Shown: positions 15,001-23,425 of the stretch, one piece after another
Layout of the letters: each line of letters begins with the position of its first letter
Numbering within the stretch: the stretch's first letter is position 1
Assembly: GCA_903813345.2 (NCBI GenBank)
Contig: CAIIXF020000001.1
Span: 11,701,915-11,765,914 of the forward strand
Direction: 5' to 3'
DNA: 64,000 bases
From: Owenia fusiformis
Lineage: Eukaryota; Annelida; Polychaeta; Sabellida; Oweniidae
Made by a program: the position numbers and the translations under genes
The notes under the pieces: model-generated
Seen by the model: the letters and a program-made list of their open reading frames with translations, nothing else
The model's database searches: none
Told to the model about the DNA's origin: nothing

Positions 15001-15608
15001 TGAGTAACATCTTGTCTCAGTATGAAACCCAGGAGGAAAGTAAAAACGGCTTTGAAAAGTTCATACTGCATGGTGATACAAGTCAGAAATGTAATAAAAG
15101 CCAGGTAAAATCTGTTAAATCAAGAAAACATGGTGTCTGGGAAAACCTGACATAATAATATGTGGAAGCAATGCTTGGAAACATGTTTTACGGTTTACAT
15201 GTTTTAATGCATTCCAGTTGGAGGATAAATGTGTGAAAATCCAACCAAAATATGAGTTTTAGTATGGTTTAGAAGTTTTCTTTTTGTTTCCTTTGCTATT
15301 TAACTCAGTGACTGTTATTTGTTGGCTTGTTTATTTATTTGTTTTTTGTGTGTTTATTTGTTTGTTTGTTTTTTTGTTTGTGAATGGCAGGTAGGTATGT
15401 AAAAGTGGCTATTATGTAGGTACCATAAAACGATAAATAATCTGAACATTTCAGATGTCAAAAACAAAACAATAGCATGCAAATCAACTAAATCATCCTT
15501 ACCCCCAGCTACAAGCGGCAGCACCGCAGTATCCAAATCTTGGGCTAAAACTTGTAGCAGCTGAGTAATTAACAACAAACACCCTATATGATACGGTATA
15601 AGCTCCAT
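1..15608 (-). CDS. Secreted VWA-VWA-PKD extracellular protein (3' partial)
   Basis: Thirteen coding exons join in phase: 15608-15503, 14286-14132, 13663-13471, 10983-10735, 9683-9574, 6129-5984, 5009-4915, 4188-3940, 2389-2236, 1825-1677, 1159-1024, 620-472 and 92-1 (runs off the window). Exon 1 encodes a signal peptide (MELIPYHIGCLLLITQ, then LLQVLAQ). Exons 2-4 form one VWA domain with an intact MIDAS: DSSTS, GSTNTAAG and MTDGVSN. Exon 5 starts with a Pro-rich linker (LAPPTPQPALGCDV) and opens a second VWA (exons 5-8; DSSTS, GSTNTADG, VTDGVSN). Each later PKD domain is split over two exons (PPVADAGPDREITV, LDGTASTDD, then GEYEF..VYDEDK). These resemble KIAA0319-type PKD repeats. VWA with MIDAS suggests metal-dependent ligand binding in the extracellular matrix; this is inference. 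The exons 10735-10983 and 3940-4188 are both 249 nt and about two thirds identical in protein by my count. It could be annotated as collagen VI- or matrilin-like because of the VWA domains, but no collagen repeats are seen. Confidence 0.85.
2536..3744. mobile_element. 1.2-kb palindromic foldback element flanked by TTAA
   Basis: The left half (2536-3110) is repeated in reverse complement in the right half (3165-3744), with only scattered differences. The centre contains a perfect 30-bp palindrome (ACAAAATCGATCATA and its complement, 3131-3160). Both outer ends read CTCCTT(T/C)ATGACTG next to TTAA (532-535 of the 2.5-kb block, i.e. 2532-2535, and 3745-3748). The TTAA target suggests piggyBac-type mobilisation, but no transposase is present. 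It sits in the intron between the second VWA and the first PKD domain. Confidence 0.85.
4197..4354. repeat. 32-bp tandem repeat, about 5 copies, next to a splice acceptor
   Basis: Copies of AAAAGACACACAGTGACAAA plus TATTGCACTTAG follow one another. The array starts about 8 bp from the end of VWA exon 4188-3940, so it supplies part of the intron end on the minus strand. Confidence 0.9.
5858..5947. mobile_element. Short MITE with TGTCACCACC / GGTGGTGACA ends
   Basis: The sequence starts TTAACATGCAAAATGTCACC and ends with GGTGGTGGCGACAT, forming a short inverted repeat. It includes the words 'gttacagatgccaaccgcca'. Related copies lie at 14382-14516 and 52074-52242, and half of one at 56386-56450. 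Confidence 0.65.
6608..9415 (-). mobile_element. 5'-truncated non-LTR retrotransposon (LINE)
   Basis: Reverse-transcriptase coding sequence on the minus strand is followed by a short 3' region and an A-rich tail with TAAA repeats (plus-strand T-rich 6608-6650). The reading frame opens without a start codon near 9414 and no endonuclease domain is visible, so the copy is truncated at the 5' end. It lies in the intron between exons 9683-9574 and 6129-5984 of the VWA-PKD gene, in the same orientation. The C-terminal CxxC..H..C finger-like stretch (KLCPSNSYDSMSHRLFLC) would fit several LINE clades; I cannot assign one. Confidence 0.9.
6739..9321 (-). pseudogene. LINE reverse transcriptase, one in-frame stop
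   Basis: Two open stretches, 9321-8320 and 8319-6739, are in the same frame and are separated only by a TAA codon after RLEDNIFTL. Visible RT parts in order: the linker region (HFWDDELKVLIKSRKD), the RT fingers (LKNGKASGNDHIPNEFLKNG, IPDDWYEGTINPIHK, GNYRGITITSNLYKLYA), AFIDISKAFD with a catalytic Asp, GLKQGCVLSPPLFTVIMTDL, the catalytic FADD box (LLFADDIVL), the thumb, and a C-terminal cysteine/histidine stretch. Apart from the stop and the missing 5' part the frame is intact over about 860 codons, which points to a fairly recent insertion. Confidence 0.88.
9684..10734 (-). repeat. 68-bp minisatellite derived from the 5' edge of exon 9683-9574
   Basis: About 15 tandem copies fill practically the whole intron between exons 10983-10735 and 9683-9574. 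Read on the minus strand, each copy has a splice acceptor (TTTTCAG) followed by GTTTGGCCCCACCTACCCCT and the rest of the first 41 nt of the exon (LAPPTPKPALGCDV), then about 27 nt of AT-rich intron-like sequence with the next acceptor. The unit is not a multiple of three, so successive copies fall in different frames. The last copy, at about 10690-10715, ends just before the donor of exon 10983-10735. Confidence 0.92.
11097..12165 (-). mobile_element. Mariner-family DNA transposon, internally deleted
   Basis: The ends are matching inverted repeats that begin CGAGGGTTGATCCAAAAG and are flanked by TA (11095-11096 and 12166-12167). The inverted repeat continues inwards for about 190 bp (11097-11290 against 11975-12165, including GGTAGGTGGAGC / GCTCCACCTACC). 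The middle holds a damaged mariner transposase on the minus strand. It lies in the intron between exons 13663-13471 and 10983-10735 of the VWA-PKD gene. Confidence 0.88.
11460..11823 (-). pseudogene. Mariner transposase fragment (catalytic D,D part)
   Basis: Frame 11817-11578 encodes NFYFHHDNAQGHRANVTTE and PHPPYYPDMAPCDFH, the second and third catalytic aspartates of a mariner transposase, about 35 residues apart. It then shifts into frame 11729-11460 (FPEAKKPLWGIQFDDEADLN). The DNA-binding N-terminus and the first catalytic Asp are missing and there is at least one frameshift, so this copy is dead. Confidence 0.85.
12166..13470. other. Intron between mariner relic and VWA exon 3, nothing recognised
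   Basis: Intron sequence of the VWA-PKD gene, AT-rich, with short ORFs only. A C-run at about 13409-13418 is the only simple-sequence feature. No gene, RNA or clear repeat is seen. Confidence 0.6.
14382..14516. mobile_element. MITE of the TGTCACCACC family
   Basis: AAAATGTCACCACCATTTGT at the left is mirrored by ATTTTGGTGGTGACAT at the right. The interior is rich in 'gccaaccg' words. It lies in the first intron of the VWA-PKD gene. Confidence 0.7.
14517..15502. other. First intron of the VWA-PKD gene, nothing recognised
   Basis: Between the MITE and exon 1 there are only low-complexity stretches (GTTT-rich at 15330-15385) and short ORFs without homology that I recognise. The donor of exon 1 is at 15501-15502. 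Confidence 0.6.
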
Positions 15609-16966
15609 ATTGGAATACTGCAATTACAAATGTACTTATAAATTAGAGACAATTAAATAACGATTTGTGTCAATAAAAAAGCAATGAAAAGGACACTTTT
15701 TTATTTTAAACCCCTATATAGGTAGGATCTCAAAATAAGTGAGGTAAATGGCGAAACTAAAAGCAGTGATTATAACCTAAATAAAGCCAAATACCTCTCT
15801 TGCCAACAATCTACAGAATTGTAAGATAATTATGAAAGAGCATCCCAGGGTGGGGTATTGTTTTATAAGTTTCACCTTTATTGACATAGTGAACTTTAGA
15901 ATGGAAAGTCACCATAACCAGACATTATTTTGATATATTTATCTTTCAAATGTTGGCCTTTGTGTTTTCTAATGGAGAACTGATGAATTGTGTTGACATT
16001 TAACACCCATGAAAGCTATTGATGAATATCCCAGTAGGGCCACCTAGCATGTAGTTTCTATCCAGGGGCCTATCTAGACTTACCTATCAACACACTCTAC
16101 AAACTTCAAGAAAAGCTCGAGTTTTTTTAAACGTAACTTTACTTGTTGACTTTGGTCCTAAATTCTGAGACACCTGAATTCATTATATTTTTGAGAATTT
16201 GAAGAATAACTGTCACACATGCTTATTTTATTCTTTGATTTTGGATGATCTATTTAAGAAGTAGCTTTTTTCTTGAATATTTAATTACCTGAAATCCCAG
16301 AGTCAAATTGATTTTGTTATTGTTTTATGCACTTTTGTTACAGATAAAAGACACCGTCCTGTTTCATGATCAGATACGAACAATCTATGATTAATCTCAA
16401 AAGTCAGCCGACTGTCTACCAACCAGGGAACATTCCTTCCATTTACTAGGATTGAAATTACAATAAAAATTGGAATGAAATGGCAGCAGCAAGTTATTTC
16501 CATAGTTTTGATATTCTGATTAATAATGTGATATTCCTTTGGAAACAGAAGTCAAAACAAATGTGGTCTGGAAGTAATCATTGTAACTAACAGGTTATAA
16601 AGAACTGAAGATTAAAACTTGATCAACTTATCCTAATCACCTTCCATATGGTTTGCCCCAGGGCTCAAATTATTTTCCTTTTTAGGGAATAATTGGGCCT
16701 TCTTTTCAACAATACTCTTCTTATATAAAATAAGTTTCAATGAAATGGCAGGAATCAGTTATTGAAAATTGACAGATTTTAAATAGACAGACAGATGGAC
16801 ATATATGGTGAAACATTTATGCAAAATTAAATCTTTCATTTACAAGTTAGCATTACTTTGTTTAGAAACATCCTTTGACATTCATCATTTCAATAGTTTG
16901 CAGTCACTCTTAAAAAAATTCTCACAAAAGTAGGGCAAACTGGAAACGTAGATTAAATTACAAATA
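15609..16966. other. Upstream flank of the VWA-PKD gene
   Basis: This region should hold the promoter. A splice-acceptor-like ATTGCAG lies directly before TATTCCAATATGG, so exon 1 may be preceded by a 5'UTR intron. No TATA box or CpG island is apparent. A short ORF at 16503-16303 begins with a hydrophobic, signal-like segment, but I cannot join it convincingly to the gene. Confidence 0.45.
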
Positions 16967-17559
16967 CAGGGTGGTCAAAAAATGGAAACCCTTACGCCAT
17001 TTTCCTCATATCTTTGTAATCTTAAAAAATAACTCCCTGATATTTACACATTTGTACATCATTCAATTCCGTACCAGCCAAATATATTTCATGACCATCA
17101 GATTGATAGTCACAATGTTACAGCACTTTAAAGAACATGCCCCAGTATAGTAGCCACTTTTATGCTTTTGGCAAACCTGCACACATAGTCCAAAATGTCC
17201 ATACCTGTAAAGATACGTCAATGATAGAGTGTATGAGAATGTACTCAAACAATTGAGGACCTCAAAAGTGAGATCTTCCATGTCATTCAGGCCATATCAG
17301 TTGAGAAATGCATTCGGGTCATTGACAACTGTGCAGGTTTGACTACAGCGCGATAATGCCCAAATCTGTAGCATGTTGTTCAAAGTGCTGTAAAATTGTG
17401 ACTATCAGTCTGGTGGTCATGAAATATAGTAGGGTGATAGGTAGAGGTGTCAAGTATTAACCGGTTAACCGGTTAACCGCCGATAATGCCTTGACCGGTC
17501 TGTGTTTTTATGGGTGGTTAGTTGACCGTGTATAATTCTGTTATTTCCCGGGCTAATAT

Positions 17560-17860
17560 TGCATGCTCATCTGTTTGCTTTTAAAGTGTCAGTTTCACGT
17601 AAGCTACTCATACATGTCATAAGTCCGATAACTCCTTACAAACATCCAATCAGCAACTTTAATCCCTGCCACATTGCTTTCCCGAGCTTACCTTGCATGT
17701 TAATCTGTTTGTTTTTCAAGTGTCAGTTTCATGTGAGCTACTCATACACGTGATAGTTCCGATCACTCCTTACAAACATCCAATCAGCACCTTTAATCGC
17801 CGCCACATTGATTTCCCGCGATTACTTTGCATGTTAAATCTGTTTGTTTTTCAAGTGTCA
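17560..17860. repeat. About 135-bp direct repeat, 2.3 copies, in the hAT left end
   Basis: Blocks with 'catgttaatctgtttgtttt', 'caagtgtcagtttcatgtga' and 'actccttacaaacatccaat' recur three times, the third time in part. This is subterminal hAT sequence of the kind that often binds transposase; that role is inference. Confidence 0.8.
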
Positions 17861-18744
17861 GCCATGTAGGCTAGGCAAATGGAAGTTTAACATCCCAAAA
17901 ATTGCAACTGTTTTTAAATTAGGCCTTTATTGTATATTGATACCAGTTGAAAAACATATCAAAAATATAGAAAAATATATGCAGTGGACAAATATGAAAT
18001 GTCACATTCTAGGTACCCCCCTCCAAATTTGAGTATGGGATTGTAAATATTTTTTAATTTCAAAATTAAATGCTCTTGTCAACTAAATGAGTAATATTAT
18101 GATAGTTTACTGACATAAGAGCAACTAAAAATTGTTAACCAACTATTTGAGTGCAATAATTGGCATTTCTAGCCCCAAATATCTTAAAATAAGCCATCAA
18201 ATAGCCCGAATTTAATATAACAATGTATTTATTTCTGTATCAATTCATCAGAATTGCATGAAAAAAATCAAGGAGGTTAATGTATACCTGAAAATTGTAT
18301 TTGATCAGTATCAGGGTCATTAATTGAATATTCAGGGTGATAATAATATTTGAAATTTCAATATTTTACCACACCAACTTTTGGGGTGACCTTACTTTTG
18401 TTTAATTACTTCCAAGATATGTCATATTTGAACTCAACAGCACAACTAAACTATTTGTAAAGGCTTATTTTGTCCTGAAAACAGTTATTTGATGTTTTCA
18501 GGGAAGGATTATGTAAAAAAAAGTAGAAAAACTGCAAATGGCAGGTGAAATATAGGGGAAGCCCTACTTTTAGTTGATAACTGCTAAATTATCAAATGTT
18601 TTGCCCTTATTATATTCAATTTGATACATTTTCTGTTAAAACAGAGAACGATTTGTTAGAAATTAAGTACAATCAGTGTTCTAAAAATAGCCTTGAAAAG
18701 GCAACAAAATGTTAAATATCCCTGTCCCTGACATCAGGTTATTA

Positions 18745-19298
18745 ATATGAGCCAAAAAAGGTAACCCAACCAAATTTTTGTTTATAACCCAGTCATTCAG
18801 CATGGGTTTGACATCATATTTTGCACAATTACCTTGTTCAATGTTCTTTCATTCTACTAAGTGTCATTGATCTATCCTTAATAGTCACGATTTTATGGCC
18901 ATTTACAAAATGTGCTCAAAATATCGAAATGTGCCTAAATGACTGGACATCAATACCACCAGCTTTTTATATGTGGACCTATTTTCTATACTTACAACCC
19001 TTGAAACATTAAAACAAGAGATAAGAATGAATATGAGAGTCATAACACACGATTTTTATGCTCCTGATTTGAAAAACTACGGCCGATACGTTCAAGTTGA
19101 CCTCCAGGCATGACGCCCATATTTCATGGCATGGTATAAAATGGCCATAAAATCGTGACCACTAGAGATAGACCACTGAGACTAGATTGATAATACATTG
19201 ACCAAGGCTCAATTCTGCAAAATATGACACTAAATTCATGCAGGATGACTGGACTGGGTTATTAAGATTTGTTTGGGTTTCCTTTTTAGCTCACCCTG
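18745..19298. mobile_element. Foldback element nested in the hAT element
   Basis: The left arm (GCCAAAAAAGGTAACCCAAC, then AACCCAGTCATTCAGCATG) is repeated in reverse complement at 19225-19298 (ending TTTTTAGCTCACCCTG). The inner parts ('cacgattttatggccattta' near 18887 and 'aaatggccataaaatcgtga' near 19138) are inverted too, so it is an almost complete diverged palindrome of about 550 bp. Confidence 0.75.
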
Positions 19299-20360
19299 TA
19301 TTAAGGAAAATTGTTGCTTTTGACTAAGATGTTCTTAACCACACTGTGATATTGAGAATTGAAATGAAGAAGTTCAACTGTAGAATGTTGGATTTCAAGA
19401 TGAAATTCACTAAAAAATGAGGAAAAGGTTTCTATGCTAATAAATTATACTGAGTTAACTAGTGTAACGCAAAGTAAATCCCTGGTCATGGGCATGGTTC
19501 GATTACGTTATGTTCATTATCAAAAATGCTGCCTTCATTTTGTAATCTTAACTTACATATATGTGTCTTACTTATAGAGAGCAAAAAATAATGCTGATTA
19601 AATAAGCTTAATACTTTTATGTTGTAACAACAATCACTTTCAACCTTGCCTATCAGCAGCCTTCATTTTTTAGTCATCATTATTTTCATGATCAGTAATG
19701 GAGGTATTTGCACAAATGCCTTTGCATACCTTACATGCCATAGAACAGTTATTCCATTTTCTGCAAGTACATCTCATAGAAGTTCAATCTGTCTTACACA
19801 CACAATGGATGATCTCTAAGAGAGGGGAGCTGCAGGTAGGCAATAGACTAGATACGAGTAGAAATATTCATTAAATATTCAAAATTCAAAATGATGTCAT
19901 ATTTGAAATATTCCCCATAGACCCCATGTTACAAAATCACAAAAATTGGATTATCTTATCTTGTATTGGACAGATAACATTTTCTTTTACTGGACATATT
20001 TTAATTTGCATAACTATTAGATACATAAGGGTTATATGAAAATTGAACCACGCAAATAGATGTAATTAAGTTAGGGAACTTTCTACTATACCAGCCATGC
20101 TATCTGACCCAAATGAACCATCTGGTGGTGAATCTGGTAACTACCTACTCGCATCTGCGTTATTGGTACAAAAGCTTCGCTGCTTATTTCCCAGCCCAAT
20201 TATAATGGAGGCAGTTTATTTCCCTTCCACTCCTGGATCTGAAGGTACGCTCTATAACTGTGGTATCCCGCAGCATCAGACGTTGGAGGAAGAACACGGG
20301 GCTGCAATAATTCAGATCTTGCTGCTCTCTTTTAATAGAACTTTTGTTGTACGTTGTAAC

Positions 20361-20790
20361 AAAATGTCAGAACATCGAAGGTATTATGATTTTTCTTTTT
20401 TTCCTTATTTCACACGTTGTAGGCAGAATTCCCACAACATTGTTATCACAAACATGTATCAGTATAATATGTTTAAAAAATGCACATATTTGCGAACAAA
20501 TAGTTCAGAAGACAACAGAATCGTCGATTTAATTCCTCACTTAAGTTACATAAATGGTATTTCGATAAACAGTTAAGATCTGCACTTTTAACCCAAAACG
20601 TTTATGTAACTTAAGTGAGGAATTAAATCAAGAATTGTCTTCTAAGCTATTTTTGCGCAAACATGTACATTTTCTAAAACATGTGATACTGATACACGAT
20701 TGTGAGAAAAAACATCGTGGGGATTCTGCGTACAACGCGTGAAAAAAAAATCGCACATTCAACGTTTAGACATTTTGTCATACCTAAACG
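20361..20790. repeat. Diverged long inverted repeat, about 430 bp
   Basis: The arm 20361-20565 and the arm 20595-20790 are reverse complements at roughly 75-80 percent by eye; for example 'attcctcacttaagttacat' is near 20533 and its complement near 20611. The short loop is around 20570-20595. It lies within the hAT element. Confidence 0.75.
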
Positions 20791-21002
20791 GGCGTATTCG
20801 AGCGGATCACCAGTGCCTTTGGTAATTTAAAAACGACCGCTTGTCTTCTCGCTTGTCTTCTCAAGAACTCACTCTTTTTTATCTGCCTCAATGTTAGCTT
20901 CTTGTCAATTCCATATATAACCAGAATGAGGTGTCACACCCCAGAAAAGCATGGATAAAGAAAATATTGTCACAGACCACTTTTCCCAAAGACAATCTTA
21001 TT

Positions 21003-21220
21003 TCATTTATATCCAACATTTTGTTTCTTGGGTTGCTGCTTTTGGTTCAGGTTTGAAGAAAATGTTGAAGTTTGTGTTTTGTGCATGATAAATGAGAAGC
21101 ACAAGGAGAACTGTATGAGTACTGTATTTGAGGTTGGAACACTTTGGATTGCAGTCTTCACAATCACGATATCTGCATCCGATTCTGAATGCAGCACATG
21201 TACACTCAATGTTTTCCAAC
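21003..21220 (-). CDS. Possible terminal exon inside the hAT element
   Basis: On the minus strand a good acceptor (CTGTCTGTCAG) precedes 21220. In phase 1, the phase in which VWA exon 34543-33899 ends, the frame reads GWKTLSVHVLHSESDADIVI and on to a stop at 21003, 71 codons. In another phase the same stretch is Cys-rich (ECTCAAFRIGCRYRDCEDC, then NPKCSNL) and also open. Neither frame is recognised. It may be a real 3' exon, a remnant of transposon coding sequence, or chance. Confidence 0.2.
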
Positions 21221-21744
21221 CTGACAGACAGAATTACCATCATTCCTATGCACTGAAATTATATTAATGAAAGACTCGCCAGATATCTGAGATTTAAATG
21301 TGCTCTATCAGTTTAAATTACCTTTAATAACCATAAAATCGTTTCTACAACATTATACATCCAGTTCCAAAGGAATGTATTCTTAAGTAATGATTTATTT
21401 AATCTGATGAATTTAAATATATGCAAATTTTGTAATTGCGGATTGTAATTAATAATTTAAACAATATTAAATTCCACAGAAACTACAATACATTATTTAG
21501 ATAAGCCTAGTATAGAGCAGTTACCAAATACCCTAATATCAGAGTGGTGATATGTAATTATTCATCAATTAAAAGTGAGGTCACCTTAACATTTCACCTG
21601 GTGCAACTAATAATTCCTATTTTCATACTAATAAGGTATAAACCTTAACAAAACCTGTATTTTAGATGATGACAAGCCTATATAAATGATTTAGATGTCC
21701 GACCCTAATACGAATGTCATGCATTGTGGGAGTTTGTCATCAAA

Positions 21745-22112
21745 ACTATAGTCTCCCCTTTAGTGGTCGGGGCAAAACTATGAAAATGATTTTTTTTTCT
21801 TCGTAAGTCTACACGTTAGAATTCTGATACTCACCAAATATTAAGTTCACATGAATATGTAACACCATGATTTTTTTCATGCTTTTCTGACAATCTGATC
21901 CTAAAATATCTTAATAGATATTCAAAAAACTATAGTCTCCCCTATTGGGCGGGGCAAAACTATGAAAAAGAAATAATTTTTTTCTTCCTAAGTTTACAAG
22001 TTAGAAGTCTGATACTCACCAAATATGAAGTTCATATGAATATGTAACACCATGATTTTTTTCATGGTTTTCTGACAAACTGATCCTAAAATATTTAAAC
22101 AGATATGTGTTA
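21745..22112. repeat. 184-bp direct duplication
   Basis: The block from ACTATAGTCTCCCCT through TCTGATACTCACCAAATAT and CATGATTTTTTTCATG is present twice in tandem, with about 10 percent differences by eye. Part of the hAT interior. Confidence 0.85.
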
Positions 22113-23289
22113 ACATGCCTGTTTTTTGGCCTACTTTGTTATACTTTGGGGTCAAATGACCAATTACTGGTCTCAGAAATGATCAAAACGATATTTTAAT
22201 TATTTGTGAATATGTGACCTATCGTAATAAAGCTTGAATACTTGACTAAAGTATTCCATTTGGGAACAAAAAATTGTTTCCTACCAATACTCAATTTTGG
22301 GGTAGGGTTGTAGGGGGTACCTAGGAAGTGAAATTTCATATTTGTCCACTGCATACATTTTTCTATATTTTTGATATGTTTTCCAACTGATATCAATACA
22401 TAATATAAGACTAATTTAAAAACTGTTGCAATTTTTGGGATGTTTGGGCCTTTTATGAGCCCATTTGCTTGGCCTAATGTGTAATCAACTCATATTGCAA
22501 AAGAATTTCATAAATAAATTATATGCATTTTTTAATTCGTCAGTTTTGTCTATCAACGTCGCCAAAATGTCAAAGGTCAAAGCATCGCTTTGGTAGTGAG
22601 AAAATTAAAATTAAAATAAACACTAATCAGCTGCAATTCTCGCTGTTATGGTGCGTTCGTGGAGATTCCAAGGGTAAACCAGTGTGGTAATTTAGAGGTA
22701 CCGGTAGTCAGGTAGTGTATGAATAGAACAGAGTAAAGCTTGACGAACGTAAAAAATAAACGCTGATATATCATTTTTCCAATTTTTTTCAACTTTCAAG
22801 ATCGAAGATGAAGATTTCATTTGAAATTATCAGTTCAAATTTCCCGCCGGTTAACCGACTTTAACCGGTAAAAACATCCGGTTAACCGGTTAATGCTCAA
22901 GCAGTTAATTGACACCACTAGTGATAGGAAAATGAATGATGTACAAATGTGTGAAATATCACACATGATATGAGGAAAATGCAGGGTTTCCATTTTTTGA
23001 CCACCCTGTATATCAAGGATGATTATAACCCAAATAAAAATAATACAATGGGATAACTCAATATGATCAATGGGATTAGCTCATCATGAAGGGTTTGATG
23101 TGAGAGCATGCATAGATGGAAAATGTATATTCTCTTTCATCCCAATGTCATTGATTTATTTAATTTGCCAATGTTTCAAGCATTGAATATTCTGTATACA
23201 TAAGAAAATACAAGATTTCATCACATTTTTATAGCACCCAGAACATGAATAATACTGCTCTCAATGATGATCGATCGCTGTTTCTACAT

Positions 23290-23425
23290 GTACAACACAT
23301 TCCTTATCCTATGTATTGTCATATAAACACATTCCTTATCCTATATATTGTCATATAAACATATTCCTTATCCTATATATTGTCATAAACACATTCCTTA
23401 TCCTATATATTGTCATAAACATGTT
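23290..23425. repeat. About 32-bp tandem repeat, 4 copies
   Basis: Copies of ACATTCCTTATCCTATATAT plus TGTCATATAAAC, the last ones slightly shorter. It lies outside any recognised gene. Confidence 0.88.

Larger units (their letters stand above)
17442..22920. mobile_element. hAT-type DNA transposon with 8-bp target duplication
   Basis: The target duplication GTGATAGG is exact (17434-17441 and 22921-22928). The ends are TAGAGGTGTCAA and the complement of TAGTGGTGTCAA (11 of 12 match), followed by AACCGGTTAACCGG-type blocks at both ends. Subterminal sequences are also inverted: 17865-18045 matches 22300-22470 in reverse complement ('gcagtggacaaatatgaaat'). I see no hAT transposase, so the copy is non-autonomous or has been overwritten by nested insertions. 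Confidence 0.85.
16967..23008. mobile_element. Palindromic Tc1/mariner-type MITE split by a hAT insertion
   Basis: The outer ends are CAGGGTGGTCAAAAAATGGA and its complement (22984-23008), flanked by TA on both sides. The MITE itself is 16967-17441 plus 22929-23008, about 555 bp. Its left half (for example the 'tgatagtcacaatgttacag' block near 17105) is mirrored by the right half near 17390, so the whole element is a foldback. The hAT element at 17442-22920 has inserted into the right arm. Confidence 0.85.

Noticed and set aside
16303-16503. Minus-strand ORF with a signal-like start (MEITCCCHFIPIFIVISIL)
   Set aside because: The hydrophobic start is suggestive, but no good donor or domain follows, and exon 15608-15503 already gives a signal peptide in the correct phase.
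20097-20576. 159-codon plus-strand ORF
   Set aside because: It overlaps a long inverted repeat within a hAT element and shows no recognisable domain or splice context.
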